The notes under the pieces were generated by a model. That model did no database searches. It saw only the letters and a list, made by a program, of their open reading frames with translations, and was not told the DNA's origin. From assembly GCF_002310495.1 (NCBI RefSeq), contig NZ_CP023344.1, forward strand, positions 3,737,501 to 3,801,500: a stretch of DNA of 64,000 nt, read 5' to 3'. The stretch's first letter is position 1; each line of letters begins with the position of its first letter. Of this stretch, positions 18,152 to 26,470 are shown piece by piece. This stretch comes from Nibricoccus aquaticus. Lineage in GTDB: Bacteria; Verrucomicrobiota; Verrucomicrobiia; Opitutales; Opitutaceae. A program made the position numbers and the translations under genes.

Positions 18152-18736
18152 ATGCATCTTCTCGACCGCCGTACGATTTTCGTCCGTGAACATGTGGGTC
18201 TGCTCAAGCTGACTGGCGCTTACGATCTACTCGATCCGCAGACGCAGGAGAAAATCGGCATCGCGCAGGAGAAAATCAGCGGCTGGCAGAAATTCCTGCG
18301 GTTGCTCGTCAAAAAGGCGATGCTGCCGACGCGAGTGGAAATCGCCGCTGCGGAAGGCCAGCCGCCGGTGCTCGTATTGACACGCGGGTTCACGTTTTTC
18401 CGCTCGAAGGTGCTGGTGCTCGATGGAGCGGGCACGCAGATCGGTTACTTGCGCTCGAAGTTTTTCTCACTCGGTGGCGGCTTCCATGTTTTCAGCAACG
18501 ACGACCAGAAATTCGCCGAAGTGAAGGGCGATTGGAAGGGCTGGAATTTCCGCCTGGTCGATGTCACCGGCAGAGAGATGGGCATCGTTACCAAGAAGTG
18601 GGCAGGCCTCGGCAAGGAGTTTTTCACCAACGCCGACCAGTACGTCATCGAAGTGAAAGAAAGCGGCTCCAGCAACGCGCTCGTGCTCGCCGCGGCGCTG
18701 GCGATCGACATCGTTTTCAAGGAGCACCAAGGCTGA
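18152..18736 (+). CDS. LURP-one/scramblase-like protein
   Basis: A 194-aa protein with the repeated beta-strand pattern of the LURP-one/phospholipid scramblase fold (FFRSKVLVLDGAGTQIGYLR, then GGGFHVFSNDDQKFAEVKGDW, then FRLVDVTGREMGIVTKKW). Near the C-terminus lies a hydrophobic segment NALVLAAALAIDIVFKE. Bacterial members are small and of unknown function; membrane association is plausible. The ATG at 18152 (MHLLDRRTIFVREH) is preferred because the family starts at about this point; the in-frame extension upstream is unlikely. It is divergent from aspS, with 198 bp between the two starts to hold both promoters. Confidence 0.75.
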   Translation: MHLLDRRTIFVREHVGLLKLTGAYDLLDPQTQEKIGIAQEKISGWQKFLRLLVKKAMLPTRVEIAAAEGQPPVLVLTRGFTFFRSKVLVLDGAGTQIGYLRSKFFSLGGGFHVFSNDDQKFAEVKGDWKGWNFRLVDVTGREMGIVTKKWAGLGKEFFTNADQYVIEVKESGSSNALVLAAALAIDIVFKEHQG

Positions 18737-18806
18737 GCGCGATTTTGCAGCAGTCAGAGAGTTCGTGCCGCGCGCGTACGGACTCGCGAGAAACAAATCA
18801 CCTAAC

Positions 18807-19586
18807 GTGGAAATTATCTTTCTAGGCACCGGCACTTCCCAAGGCGTTCCCATGATCGCCTGTGATTGTGCCGTATGCGCATCGGATGATCCACGCAACA
18901 AACGCTACCGCGCTTCGATCCATGTCGTGATGGACGGATTGCACATTCAGGTGGATGCGTCGCCAGAGTTCCGGCTCCAGTGTCTGCGCGAGAAGATTAA
19001 CTGGATCGATCTGTTCATCCTCACGCATGGGCACGCGGACCATATCACGGGTATGGATGACTTGCGGCGGTTTTGCGATTTGCTCGGCGGAAACGCGCTC
19101 ACTGTTTACGCGACCGATGAAGGCATGAGCCGGGTGCTGGCGATTTACCCGTACACGATCATGGAACGGCCGGTGGTGCGCGGGTATCCGGCGTTCAAGC
19201 TCCAGCAGATGCCGACGCGAGTCGAGCTGCCGCAGGGTACCATCGAATCCACGCTGCTGCCGCATGGCGGTTTGAATACGCTCGGGCTCGTCTTCACCGA
19301 GAAGAGCAGCGGGAAGAAATTCACCTACTACACCGACTGCAAACGTGTCCCGCGCGAGGCCGTGGAGCTCGCGCGCGGTTCGGATATCGTGGTGCTGGAT
19401 GGTCTCCGCCCACAGGAGCATCCGTCGCATATGAGTATCTCCGAAGCGGTAGCCGCCGCGCAGGAAATCGCCGCTCCGCTGACTTACCTCACGCATCTCA
19501 CGCACCTGACCGACCACGCCACCGGCGAAGCGGAGCTGCCGCCAGCGGTACGCTTTGCGTACGACGGATTGCGCCTGAAGCTCTGA
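18807..19586 (+). CDS. PhnP-like metallo-beta-lactamase-fold hydrolase
   Basis: A 259-aa metallo-hydrolase. The N-terminus MEIIFLGTGTSQGVPMIACDC is typical of the PhnP group, and the metal motif THGHADHITGMDD gives the HxHxDH ligands; further ligands are the His in LLPHGG and the Asp in YYTDCKR. PhnP itself cleaves 5-phosphoribosyl 1,2-cyclic phosphate, but no phosphonate-lyase genes are nearby, so the substrate is open. The start is taken as GTG 18807, which matches the family N-terminus; a GTG 14 codons upstream is the alternative. It follows the LURP-one gene by 70 bp. Confidence 0.8.
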   Translation: MEIIFLGTGTSQGVPMIACDCAVCASDDPRNKRYRASIHVVMDGLHIQVDASPEFRLQCLREKINWIDLFILTHGHADHITGMDDLRRFCDLLGGNALTVYATDEGMSRVLAIYPYTIMERPVVRGYPAFKLQQMPTRVELPQGTIESTLLPHGGLNTLGLVFTEKSSGKKFTYYTDCKRVPREAVELARGSDIVVLDGLRPQEHPSHMSISEAVAAAQEIAAPLTYLTHLTHLTDHATGEAELPPAVRFAYDGLRLKL

Positions 19587-19902
19587 GGATTTCGGCGTTG
19601 CACGTGGAGCACGGCAGCAGTCGCGTTCGGTATCTGCGAGAATGGGCAGGGGGCTGATTGCGAGAGGAGATAAACTCCGATTGGCCGTACGCGTGTGGAT
19701 GAGGCGAGTGGTGATGCCTGGTAAGCGGTGGGCGTGCGCTTGGCGTGCGCGTCAAGCGAGGCGATCAGCGAAATACCGGGGCCGCGAAATGCAGATGCAT
19801 TCTAGGCGGACTAGAAATTTCTCAAAAAAGCCCTTGCTTTGAATCCACGTATTCATTGTGTGCTTTTAATTCCTACTAACTTTATCAACAAACTTATCGG
19901 CC
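19587..19902. other. Intergenic region upstream of the sulfur operon
   Basis: No gene is supported here. Near the 3' end lies a 10-bp perfect palindrome AGAAATTTCT (19813-19822), followed by an AT-rich stretch that runs up to the yezD start at 19903. This is where the promoter and operator of the sulfur operon should be, but I cannot define -35 and -10 boxes with good spacing. Confidence 0.45.
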
Positions 19903-20109
19903 ATGTCTTCTCCTGCCACTAAATCACCCGCCATCCTTGGTTCCGTCCCTGACTGGCTCGATATCGTTCGCAACAAAGTCGAAGGCCTCAGCTTTGGGGT
20001 CGTTCAGATAGTCGTCCACGACCGAAAAGTCACGCAGATCGAGCGTACTGAAAAGACGCGTCTCGATAGCTCTGCGACCGATTCCCTGCGCCGCCGGGAG
20101 AATTACTGA
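19903..20109 (+). CDS. yezD: YezD family small protein (DUF2292)
   Basis: A 68-aa protein with the DUF2292 signature SFGVVQIVVHDRKVTQIERTEKTRL in its second half. Members of this family are short and often sit at the head of sulfate or cysteine-uptake loci; the role is unknown, perhaps regulatory. Here it is the first gene of the porin-sbp-cysTWA-cysK cluster, 115 bp before the porin, which supports a sulfur link. The protein is mostly hydrophilic with a basic C-terminus. Confidence 0.85.
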   Translation: MSSPATKSPAILGSVPDWLDIVRNKVEGLSFGVVQIVVHDRKVTQIERTEKTRLDSSATDSLRRRENY

Positions 20110-20224
20110 ATTTCCAGGCCACCGGACAACCGAGGCTTTTTGTTATTCAAAAACCACACCAGTCAACTGGGTGTAAATGCAAGCAAAGCACCTGCACATC
20201 AACCCTACCGTAACTCTCAATCTT

Positions 20225-21616
20225 ATGAAGTCATTCACCACTATCCTCCGCAGCGGAATCGCCGCTTCGGCTATCGTCGCTACCGCCAGCAGCGTCCAGG
20301 CGCAGTCCGGCTCCGATGATGTCCAGCAACTGCGCGAACAGATCCGTCTGCTCGACCAAAAGCTCCGCGTCCTCGAGCGCAAACAGGAGATCAAAGACGA
20401 GACGGCCGCTGCCGCGCCCAAGCCCGTCGCAGTCGCCGCCTCCGACGGTCGTGTCGAGATCACCTCCGGCGACGGTGCCACGTCCCTCCGTCTTCGCGGC
20501 CTCGTGCAGGCCGACTATCGCTGGTTCGACTCGGCCAACGAGCCGGCCGACACGTTTCTTCTTCGCCGCGCCCGCCTGGTTTTCGAGGGCAAGTTCAATA
20601 ACATCTTCAGCTACGTCGTTCAGCCCGAGTTCGCCGGTACCATCCAGATCCTCGACGCCAACGTGAACGTCGCCGTCTCGCCCGCATTCAACGTGCGTAT
20701 CGGAAAGTTCAAGACTCCCGTCGGCCTCGAACAGCTGCAGTCCGACCCCGTCGCTTTCTTCAACGAGCGTTCCGTGGCCACCAACCTCACGCCCAACCGC
20801 GACGTGGGCATCCAGCTTCAGGGCGATGTGCTCAACAAAACGCTCAACTACACCGTCGCACTGCTCAACGGCGTGCCCGACGGCGGCAACAACGTGACGG
20901 GCTCCGCCGACTTCGACAGCGACAAGACCGTCGCCGCCCGCCTGTTCGCCACGCCTTTCGTGAATCAGAAGGACTCGCTCTTCACCGGTCTTGGCGTCGG
21001 CCTCGCCGTAAGCCTCGGCGATTACGCCACGGCCAGCGGCCGCACCGGAGGCTATCGCACGGATGGCCAGCAAACGTTCTTCTCTTACGACGCCTCAGTC
21101 GTGGCTAATGGCCAGGGCGTTACCTGGTCGCCGCAAGGCTACTACTACCGCGGGCCGCTCGGGATTCTCGCCGAGTATGTCGCCTCGTCTATCGAGCTGC
21201 AGCGCGGCGCTCTTCCTGTGCGTGAGGTTGAAAATTTCGGCTATAACCTCTCGGTCGGTTATGTCCTGACCGGCGAAGATTCCACCTACCGCGGAGTCAC
21301 CCCGAAAACTGTTTTCAATCCTTCCGCCGGCACTTGGGGCGCGTTCGAAGTAGTCGCTCGCGTCTCAGGTCTCGACGTCGATGACAGCGTCTTCAGCGGC
21401 GGCGCCGCCGGTCGTTTCGCAGCGCCCAATGTCAGCGCCTCCAAACTCACCGCGTATGGCCTCGGTCTGAATTGGTATCTGTCCCGCTCCGTGCGCGCAG
21501 GCTTCAACCTCTACCAAAACAAGTTCGATCTCGCCCCCGACGCCGTGCCCGCGGCCAACGCGCTTATCGCCGACGATGAGACCGCGTTCATCACGCGCCT
21601 TCAGATTTCGTTCTAA
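20225..21616 (+). CDS. Outer-membrane porin (OprP/OprO-like)
   Basis: A 463-aa porin. It has a signal peptide (MKSFTTILRSGIAASAIVAT...VQAQ), then a short coiled coil (about residues 30-60, DVQQLREQIRLLDQKLRVLE), then a beta-barrel with alternating amphipathic strands ending in the aromatic C-terminal residue (LQISF) needed for BAM assembly. The barrel core (RRARLVFEGKFNNIFSYVVQPEF, RIGKFKTPVGLEQL) matches the phosphate-selective porin O/P family, which conduct anions. In this operon it probably lets sulfate or sulfonates cross the outer membrane. The ATG at 20225 gives a clean signal peptide; an upstream ATG at 20177 would spoil it. Confidence 0.88.
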   Translation: MKSFTTILRSGIAASAIVATASSVQAQSGSDDVQQLREQIRLLDQKLRVLERKQEIKDETAAAAPKPVAVAASDGRVEITSGDGATSLRLRGLVQADYRWFDSANEPADTFLLRRARLVFEGKFNNIFSYVVQPEFAGTIQILDANVNVAVSPAFNVRIGKFKTPVGLEQLQSDPVAFFNERSVATNLTPNRDVGIQLQGDVLNKTLNYTVALLNGVPDGGNNVTGSADFDSDKTVAARLFATPFVNQKDSLFTGLGVGLAVSLGDYATASGRTGGYRTDGQQTFFSYDASVVANGQGVTWSPQGYYYRGPLGILAEYVASSIELQRGALPVREVENFGYNLSVGYVLTGEDSTYRGVTPKTVFNPSAGTWGAFEVVARVSGLDVDDSVFSGGAAGRFAAPNVSASKLTAYGLGLNWYLSRSVRAGFNLYQNKFDLAPDAVPAANALIADDETAFITRLQISF

Positions 21617-21673
21617 GGACCAGATCAACCGTCCCTGCCATCAATCCACCTCAAACCCTCTCTCAAAGTTATC

Positions 21674-22663
21674 ATGAAACTTCTCACCACTCTTCTCACC
21701 GTCGCGGCGCTCGCCGCACCGGTCTTCGCGAAAGACATCGAGCTCCTCAATGTCTCGTACGATCCCACGCGCGAATTTTATTCTGAATACAACAAAGCCT
21801 TCTCCGCCCACTGGAAGGCGAAGACCGGCGACAACGTCACCATCAAGCAGTCGCATGGCGGCTCGGGAAAGCAGGCCCGCTCCATCATCGACGGCTTGTC
21901 GGCCGACGTCGCCACGCTCGCTCTCGCCGGCGACATCGACGCGCTTCACACCAACGGCAAACTCATCCCCGCCGACTGGCTCGGCCGTCTCCCCAAACAG
22001 TCCGCGCCCTACACCAGCACGATCGTCTTCCTCGTCCGCGCTGGAAATCCCTTCAAGGTCAAAGACTGGGACGACCTCGCCAAGCCCGGCATCTCCGTCA
22101 TCACGCCCAACCCGAAAACCTCCGGCGGCGCGCAGTGGAACTACCTCGCCGCTTGGGAATTCGCCCGCCGCAAACTCGGCAGCGATGACGCCGCCAAGGA
22201 GTTCGTCCGCAAAATCTACAAGAACGTCCCCGTCCTCGACTCCGGTGCGCGCGGCTCGACGACCACCTTCGTGCAGCGCGGCGTGGGCGACGTCTTCATC
22301 TCCTGGGAAAACGAAGCCTTCCTCGCGCTCAAAGAATTCGGCGCCGACAAGTTCGAGATCGTCGTGCCTTCGCTGAGCATCCTCGCCCAGCCGAGCGTCA
22401 CCGTCGTGGACAAAGTCGTTAAGAAAAAGGGCACCGAGGAAATCGCGAAAGCCTACCTCGAGTACCTCTACTCCGACGAAGCTCAGGATCTCGCGGGTAA
22501 ACATTTCTACCGTCCGACGTCCGATGCCGCTGCCGCCAAGTACGCTGCCAGCTTTCCGAAGATCGAGCTCTTCACCATCGACGACGCCTTCGGTGGCTGG
22601 ACCAAGGCCAAGAAGGAGCACTTCGCCGACGGCGGCACCTTCGACCAGATCTACGCTAAATAA
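21674..22663 (+). CDS. sbp: Periplasmic sulfate-binding protein, copy 1
   Basis: A 329-aa solute-binding protein with signal peptide [19 protein letters not shown]. The mature protein shows the sulfate-binding family blocks [51 protein letters not shown] and [20 protein letters not shown], which build the oxyanion-binding site. It delivers sulfate (or thiosulfate) to the CysTWA permease encoded downstream. A second, diverged copy lies at 23589-24608. The gene follows the porin by 57 bp and is followed by a strong hairpin, which could raise the level of its mRNA. Confidence 0.92.
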   Translation: MKLLTTLLTVAALAAPVFAKDIELLNVSYDPTREFYSEYNKAFSAHWKAKTGDNVTIKQSHGGSGKQARSIIDGLSADVATLALAGDIDALHTNGKLIPADWLGRLPKQSAPYTSTIVFLVRAGNPFKVKDWDDLAKPGISVITPNPKTSGGAQWNYLAAWEFARRKLGSDDAAKEFVRKIYKNVPVLDSGARGSTTTFVQRGVGDVFISWENEAFLALKEFGADKFEIVVPSLSILAQPSVTVVDKVVKKKGTEEIAKAYLEYLYSDEAQDLAGKHFYRPTSDAAAAKYAASFPKIELFTIDDAFGGWTKAKKEHFADGGTFDQIYAK

Positions 22664-22684
22664 TCCCTCACGGTTTCCCTCCCT

Positions 22685-22720
22685 TGCCTCTGTCCGCCGC
22701 TTCCCTGGCGGGCAGAGGCA
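22685..22720 (+). promoter_or_regulatory. Strong intraoperonic stem-loop after sbp copy 1
   Basis: Arms TGCCTCTG/CAGAGGCA and CCGCC/GGCGG, joined by one T-G wobble, form a 14-bp stem with an 8-nt loop, starting 22 bp after the sbp stop and 51 bp before the next start. There is no T-run, so it is less likely a full terminator and more likely an mRNA-stabilising or partially terminating element that sets a high binding-protein to permease ratio. Confidence 0.6.
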
Positions 22721-22771
22721 CGAAGAGCGAAAACGCCCGTTCAACCCAACCGCGAACTCCCCCCGAAAACC

Positions 22772-23581
22772 ATGAGCACGATCTCCACCCGTTTTGAAAC
22801 CATCGCGCACGTCGCCGCGCCTGCACCGGCCCCGTCCGTCTCTCAGGAGCTTTCGGAGCGCCTCAACAGCCTCTACGCCCTGTCGCAGCGTTCCCATTAC
22901 ATCTTCGGCTCACCGCTCGGCCCGTTCTATCACAAGGCGCATCACCTCAGCCTGCCGCGCTTCGTCTATTTCGGACCGCACACGCACGACGAATCCCTCC
23001 GCCTCGCTTTCTACGCGGGCCATGAGCACGACGACCTGCGCAGCACCTTCGCGCTGCTTCACCTCGTCGAGCGCCTCGCGATCGCCCCTGACATCGGCCA
23101 GGGCTTGAATCTTTCTTTCTTCCCGCTGCTCGATGCCGCCGGACTTTTTCACGGCGAAACCGGGCGCGATCTCGCTCAAGAGAACTGGGCGCATAGCTTT
23201 GCGCCCGAGATTAACCTCCTGCAAAAAGACGCCCGCTCCCGCGGTTACCACGGCTTCGTCCGCGTACTCACCGCTACTGGCACCGACGAGATTGCCGTCA
23301 GCCTGCGCAGCCAGTTCCCCGCCGCCCTTCAGGCACCCGGCGTCGAATTCATTTCATCCGACGATTTCGACCCGCTCCCTGTCCGCTGGGAATCCGCCAG
23401 CCCGCTCATCAACGACGGCCCGCTCACCTTGAACGACGATCTCCCGTTCAGTGCCTTCGAGCTCACGCTCCGCATTCCCGCCGCCTGGTCGGCCGAGCTC
23501 TACCGCGAAGCCGTCTCCTCGATTCTCCGCCGCTTCATTCTCCGCTACCGCACCCTTCAAGCCTACGGCCAACACCTCTAA
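22772..23581 (+). CDS. Degenerate M14-like protein (paralogue of 24646-25443)
   Basis: A 269-aa protein, not secreted. It aligns along its length with the M14-type protein encoded at 24646-25443: LPRFVYFGPHTHDESLRLAFYAG against IPRFLFTGPEAAHDPIRLGLFAG, LSFFPLLDAAG against LVIYPVCNPTG, and RTLQAYGQHL against RKFIAYAQDL at the C-terminus. The zinc-site residues are not kept: AGIHGDE reads AGHEHDD and TLHADD reads VLTATG, so the zinc His and Glu and the second His are changed. It is therefore probably catalytically dead, or has a new role. It sits between the two sulfate-binding protein genes, and its frame is intact, which argues for selection. Confidence 0.7.
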   Translation: MSTISTRFETIAHVAAPAPAPSVSQELSERLNSLYALSQRSHYIFGSPLGPFYHKAHHLSLPRFVYFGPHTHDESLRLAFYAGHEHDDLRSTFALLHLVERLAIAPDIGQGLNLSFFPLLDAAGLFHGETGRDLAQENWAHSFAPEINLLQKDARSRGYHGFVRVLTATGTDEIAVSLRSQFPAALQAPGVEFISSDDFDPLPVRWESASPLINDGPLTLNDDLPFSAFELTLRIPAAWSAELYREAVSSILRRFILRYRTLQAYGQHL

Positions 23582-23588
23582 ATAAATC

Positions 23589-24608
23589 ATGCCCACCGCG
23601 CTCTCCATCTCCCGCTCCCTGCATCGCATCGCCATCGCCGGTCTCCTCGTGACCTCGGTCGCGCTAACCGCCTCCGCCGCCGAACTGCTCAACGCGTCCT
23701 ACGACGTAACCCGCGAGTTCTACAAAGAATTCAATCCCGCCTTCATCGCCCACTGGAAGGCGAAGACCGGCGAGGATGTCTCCGTGAAACAATCACACGG
23801 CGGCTCCAGTAAACAGGTCCGCAGCGTGATCGACGGCCTTCAGGCCGACGTCGTCACCATGAATCAGGCGCTCGACATCGATCAGCTCGTGAAACCGGGC
23901 CTGATCCCGGTCGACTGGGCGAAACGTCTGCCGAACGACAGCGTCCCGTACACGTCCACGATCTTCTTCATCGTTCGCAAAGGAAACCCCAAGAACGTCA
24001 AAGACTGGTCCGACCTGCTCCGCGACGATGTGAAGTCGATCATCCCGAATCCAAAGACGTCGGGTAATGGCCGATACAGCTACCTCGCCGGCTGGGGCTA
24101 CGCACTCCGCCAGCCCGGCGGCAACGAAGCCAGCGCCCGCGAGTTCGTGAAGAAACTCTTCGCCAACGTCCCCGTCCTCGACGCCGGCGGGCGCGGAGCC
24201 ACCACCTCGTTTGCCAAGAACGGCATCGGCGACGTGCTACTCACCTTCGAAAACGAGGTCTCGCTCACCATCCGCGAATTCGCCGACGAAGGCTTCGAAC
24301 TGGTCGTTCCTACCACGAGCATCCTTGCCGAGAATCCCGTCGTCTGGGTGGACAAGGTCGTGAAGAAGAAAAAGACCGAAGCGCTCGCCAAAGCTTACCT
24401 CGAATATCTCTACACGCCCGAAGCGCAGGAGATCGCCGCGAAGCAAAACTTCCGTCCCGGCGATCCTTCCGTCTTCGCGAAATACTCCAGCCAGTTTCCG
24501 AACATCCCGCTCTTCCGTGTCGCCGACGTTTTCGGCAGCTGGACGAAAGCCCAGCAGGTCCATTTCGCCGACGGCGGCGTCTTCGACCAGATCTACGAAA
24601 AGCGTTAA
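23589..24608 (+). CDS. sbp: Periplasmic sulfate-binding protein, copy 2
   Basis: A 339-aa paralogue of the sbp at 21674. A longer signal peptide (residues 1-30, ending ALTASAA) is followed by ELLNASYDVTREFY, VSVKQSHGGSSKQVRSVIDG, PNPKTSGNGRYSYLAGW and LDAGGRGATTSFAKNGIGDV. The ligand-site blocks are kept but several flanking residues differ from copy 1, so the two may bind different oxyanions (sulfate, thiosulfate) or the same one with different affinity. It starts only 7 bp after the degenerate M14-like gene. Together the order sbp, M14-like, sbp, M14 reads as a tandem duplication of a two-gene module. Confidence 0.92.
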   Translation: MPTALSISRSLHRIAIAGLLVTSVALTASAAELLNASYDVTREFYKEFNPAFIAHWKAKTGEDVSVKQSHGGSSKQVRSVIDGLQADVVTMNQALDIDQLVKPGLIPVDWAKRLPNDSVPYTSTIFFIVRKGNPKNVKDWSDLLRDDVKSIIPNPKTSGNGRYSYLAGWGYALRQPGGNEASAREFVKKLFANVPVLDAGGRGATTSFAKNGIGDVLLTFENEVSLTIREFADEGFELVVPTTSILAENPVVWVDKVVKKKKTEALAKAYLEYLYTPEAQEIAAKQNFRPGDPSVFAKYSSQFPNIPLFRVADVFGSWTKAQQVHFADGGVFDQIYEKR

Positions 24609-24645
24609 TCTCGCTTCGTCACTCGTCACCGAATCCTTTCCCGTC

Positions 24646-25443
24646 ATGGTCATGCTCATGTCACCGGACTCGCGCGATCTTCGCACCTTGCTCGGCCCGC
24701 TCCTGGAACTGGCGGAGGAATGCGTTGACGTGATCGGCACCATGGCGGGCTCCTTCTCGCTCAACGGCCGCCGCTACGGCATCCCGCGTTTCCTCTTCAC
24801 CGGTCCCGAAGCCGCGCACGACCCGATCCGCCTCGGCCTCTTCGCCGGCATCCACGGCGACGAGCCCGCCGGTTGCGAAGCCCTCGCGCACCTCCTCGCG
24901 GACCTCGCCGACAATCCCGAAATCGCCAAGGGCTACGACCTCGTCATCTACCCGGTGTGCAATCCAACTGGATACGAGGACAACACGCGCGCCAACCGCG
25001 CCGGCTTCGATCTCAACCGCGAATTCTGGCGCAGCTCCGCGCAGCCCGAGGTCCGCATCCTCGAGCGCGAGCTGCGCACGCATCGCTTCGACGGCATCGT
25101 CACGCTCCACGCCGACGACACCTGCAGCGGCTGCTACGGCTACGCCCACGGTCGCGTTCTCAACGAAGCACTCCTGCGTCCCGCGCTCGATGCCGCCAGC
25201 CGCATTCTCCCGCGCGATGCCCGCGCTAACATCGACGGCTTCGTCGCCACCGAAAGCATCCTCCATGACTGCTTCTGCGGAGTCCTCGCCGCGCCGCCTG
25301 ATCAATCTCCACAACCCTTCGACCTTATCTTCGAAACACCCGCGCTCTCGCCGTTCGACCACCAGGTCGATGCTACCGTCGCCGCGCTACACTCCATTCT
25401 CGGTGAATACCGCAAGTTCATCGCTTACGCTCAGGACCTTTAA
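24646..25443 (+). CDS. M14-family zinc carboxypeptidase-like protein
   Basis: A 265-aa cytoplasmic protein (no signal peptide) with M14/aspartoacylase-type motifs: GIHGDE (zinc His and Glu), NPTGYEDNTRANRAGFDLNREFW (substrate-carboxylate binding Asn-Arg pair), and TLHADD (third zinc ligand His), with a Glu near the C-terminus in FDLIFETPALS that can act as the catalytic base. Relatives are carboxypeptidases, succinylglutamate desuccinylases and DUF2817 proteins. Its place within the sulfate uptake operon, with the stop overlapping the cysT start (TAATG), suggests it acts on a sulfur-containing amide or peptide, but the substrate is unknown. ATGs at 24646, 24652 and 24658 are all possible. Confidence 0.7.
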   Translation: MVMLMSPDSRDLRTLLGPLLELAEECVDVIGTMAGSFSLNGRRYGIPRFLFTGPEAAHDPIRLGLFAGIHGDEPAGCEALAHLLADLADNPEIAKGYDLVIYPVCNPTGYEDNTRANRAGFDLNREFWRSSAQPEVRILERELRTHRFDGIVTLHADDTCSGCYGYAHGRVLNEALLRPALDAASRILPRDARANIDGFVATESILHDCFCGVLAAPPDQSPQPFDLIFETPALSPFDHQVDATVAALHSILGEYRKFIAYAQDL

Positions 25444-26300
25444 TGTCCCTCTTCTGCAAAGAACGCTCCGCGCTGCCGGGCCTCAACCTGTCGCTCGGCT
25501 TCACGCTTTTCTATCTCGGCCTCATCGTGCTCGTGCCGCTCTCCGCCGCCTTCCTGAAAACTTTCGGGATGACGTGGGACGAGTTCGCCGCCGCCGTCAC
25601 GTCGCCGCGCGTGCTCGCCTCGTACAAGATCACCTTCTTCGCCTCGCTCGCCGCCGCGCTGGTTAATTCCGTCTTCGGCCTGCTCGTCGCCTGGGTGCTC
25701 GTGCGGTATTCATTTCCCGGACGCCGCATCGTCGATGCGCTCGTCGATCTTCCGTTCGCTTTGCCAACCGCCGTCGCCGGCATCGCTCTTACCGCGATCT
25801 ACGCGAAGAACGGCTGGGTCGGCCAGTTCCTCGATCCCGACGGCGCGCATCGGATTCTTCCGCACGGCATCAAACTCGCGTTCTCCGAGATCGGCATCTT
25901 CATCGCGCTCACCTTCATCGGCCTGCCGTTCGTCGTCCGCACCGTTCAACCGGTTCTCGAAGAACTGGAGCCCGAGCTCGAAGAAGCCTCCGCCACGCTC
26001 GGCGCGAACCGCTGGCAGACGATCACGCGTGTTCTCCTTCCCGAACTTTTCCCTGCGCTGCTCACCGGCTTCGCGCTTTCGTTCGCCCGCGCACTCGGTG
26101 AATACGGCTCAGTCGTTTTCATCTCGGGCAACATGCCGATGAAAACGGAAATCACGCCGCTGCTCATCATCACGAAGCTGGAGCAATACGACTACCGAGG
26201 CGCGACGGCCATTGCCGTCGTGATGCTCTGCGCCTCCTTCACGCTGCTGCTCCTCATCAACCTCATCCAGAAGTGGAGCCGCCGTCACCACCGCGTATGA
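25443..26300 (+). CDS. cysT: Sulfate ABC transporter permease CysT
   Basis: A 285-aa inner-membrane permease with about six membrane segments. The EAA-type cytoplasmic loop ELEEASATLGANRWQTITRVLLPELFPALLTG contacts the CysA ATPase, and the segment DALVDLPFALPTAVAGIALTAIY is typical of CysT/CysU. It pairs with CysW to form the channel for sulfate or thiosulfate delivered by the two binding proteins. Its ATG overlaps the previous stop by one base (TAATG). A repeat-bearing spacer of 170 bp, unusual inside a permease pair, separates it from cysW. Confidence 0.93.
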   Translation: MSLFCKERSALPGLNLSLGFTLFYLGLIVLVPLSAAFLKTFGMTWDEFAAAVTSPRVLASYKITFFASLAAALVNSVFGLLVAWVLVRYSFPGRRIVDALVDLPFALPTAVAGIALTAIYAKNGWVGQFLDPDGAHRILPHGIKLAFSEIGIFIALTFIGLPFVVRTVQPVLEELEPELEEASATLGANRWQTITRVLLPELFPALLTGFALSFARALGEYGSVVFISGNMPMKTEITPLLIITKLEQYDYRGATAIAVVMLCASFTLLLLINLIQKWSRRHHRV

Positions 26301-26309
26301 ACCAGCACG

Positions 26310-26465
26310 CAGAAACCAGAAGCCAGATGCCAGAGGCCAGTGACCGGAAGCATTTAAGCGCATCGTCATCACGCTTATTTCTTCCGCTCTCGGCATCCGT
26401 GCGTCGTGAATTGTTTTCAGCCTTCCTTCCTCTGGGATCTGGCATCTGGCCTCTTTCCTTCTGAC
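26310..26465. repeat. Inverted pair of CCAGANG 7-mer repeats inside cysT-cysW spacer
   Basis: At 26315-26340 the unit CCAGANG is repeated in tandem with a period of 7 (AGCCAGATGCCAGAGGCCAG is the core). At 26432-26456 the same phrase recurs in the opposite orientation (TCTGGCATCTGGCCTC). The two could pair as a long hairpin with an about 90-nt loop, splitting the transporter operon. The spacer between them has no reading frame worth reporting. Confidence 0.65.
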
Positions 26466-26470
26466 CGACC

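Noticed and set aside
19830-19902. Defined sigma70 promoter for yezD
   Set aside because: TTGCTT or TTGAAT boxes and AT-rich candidates do not give a 16-18 bp spacing.
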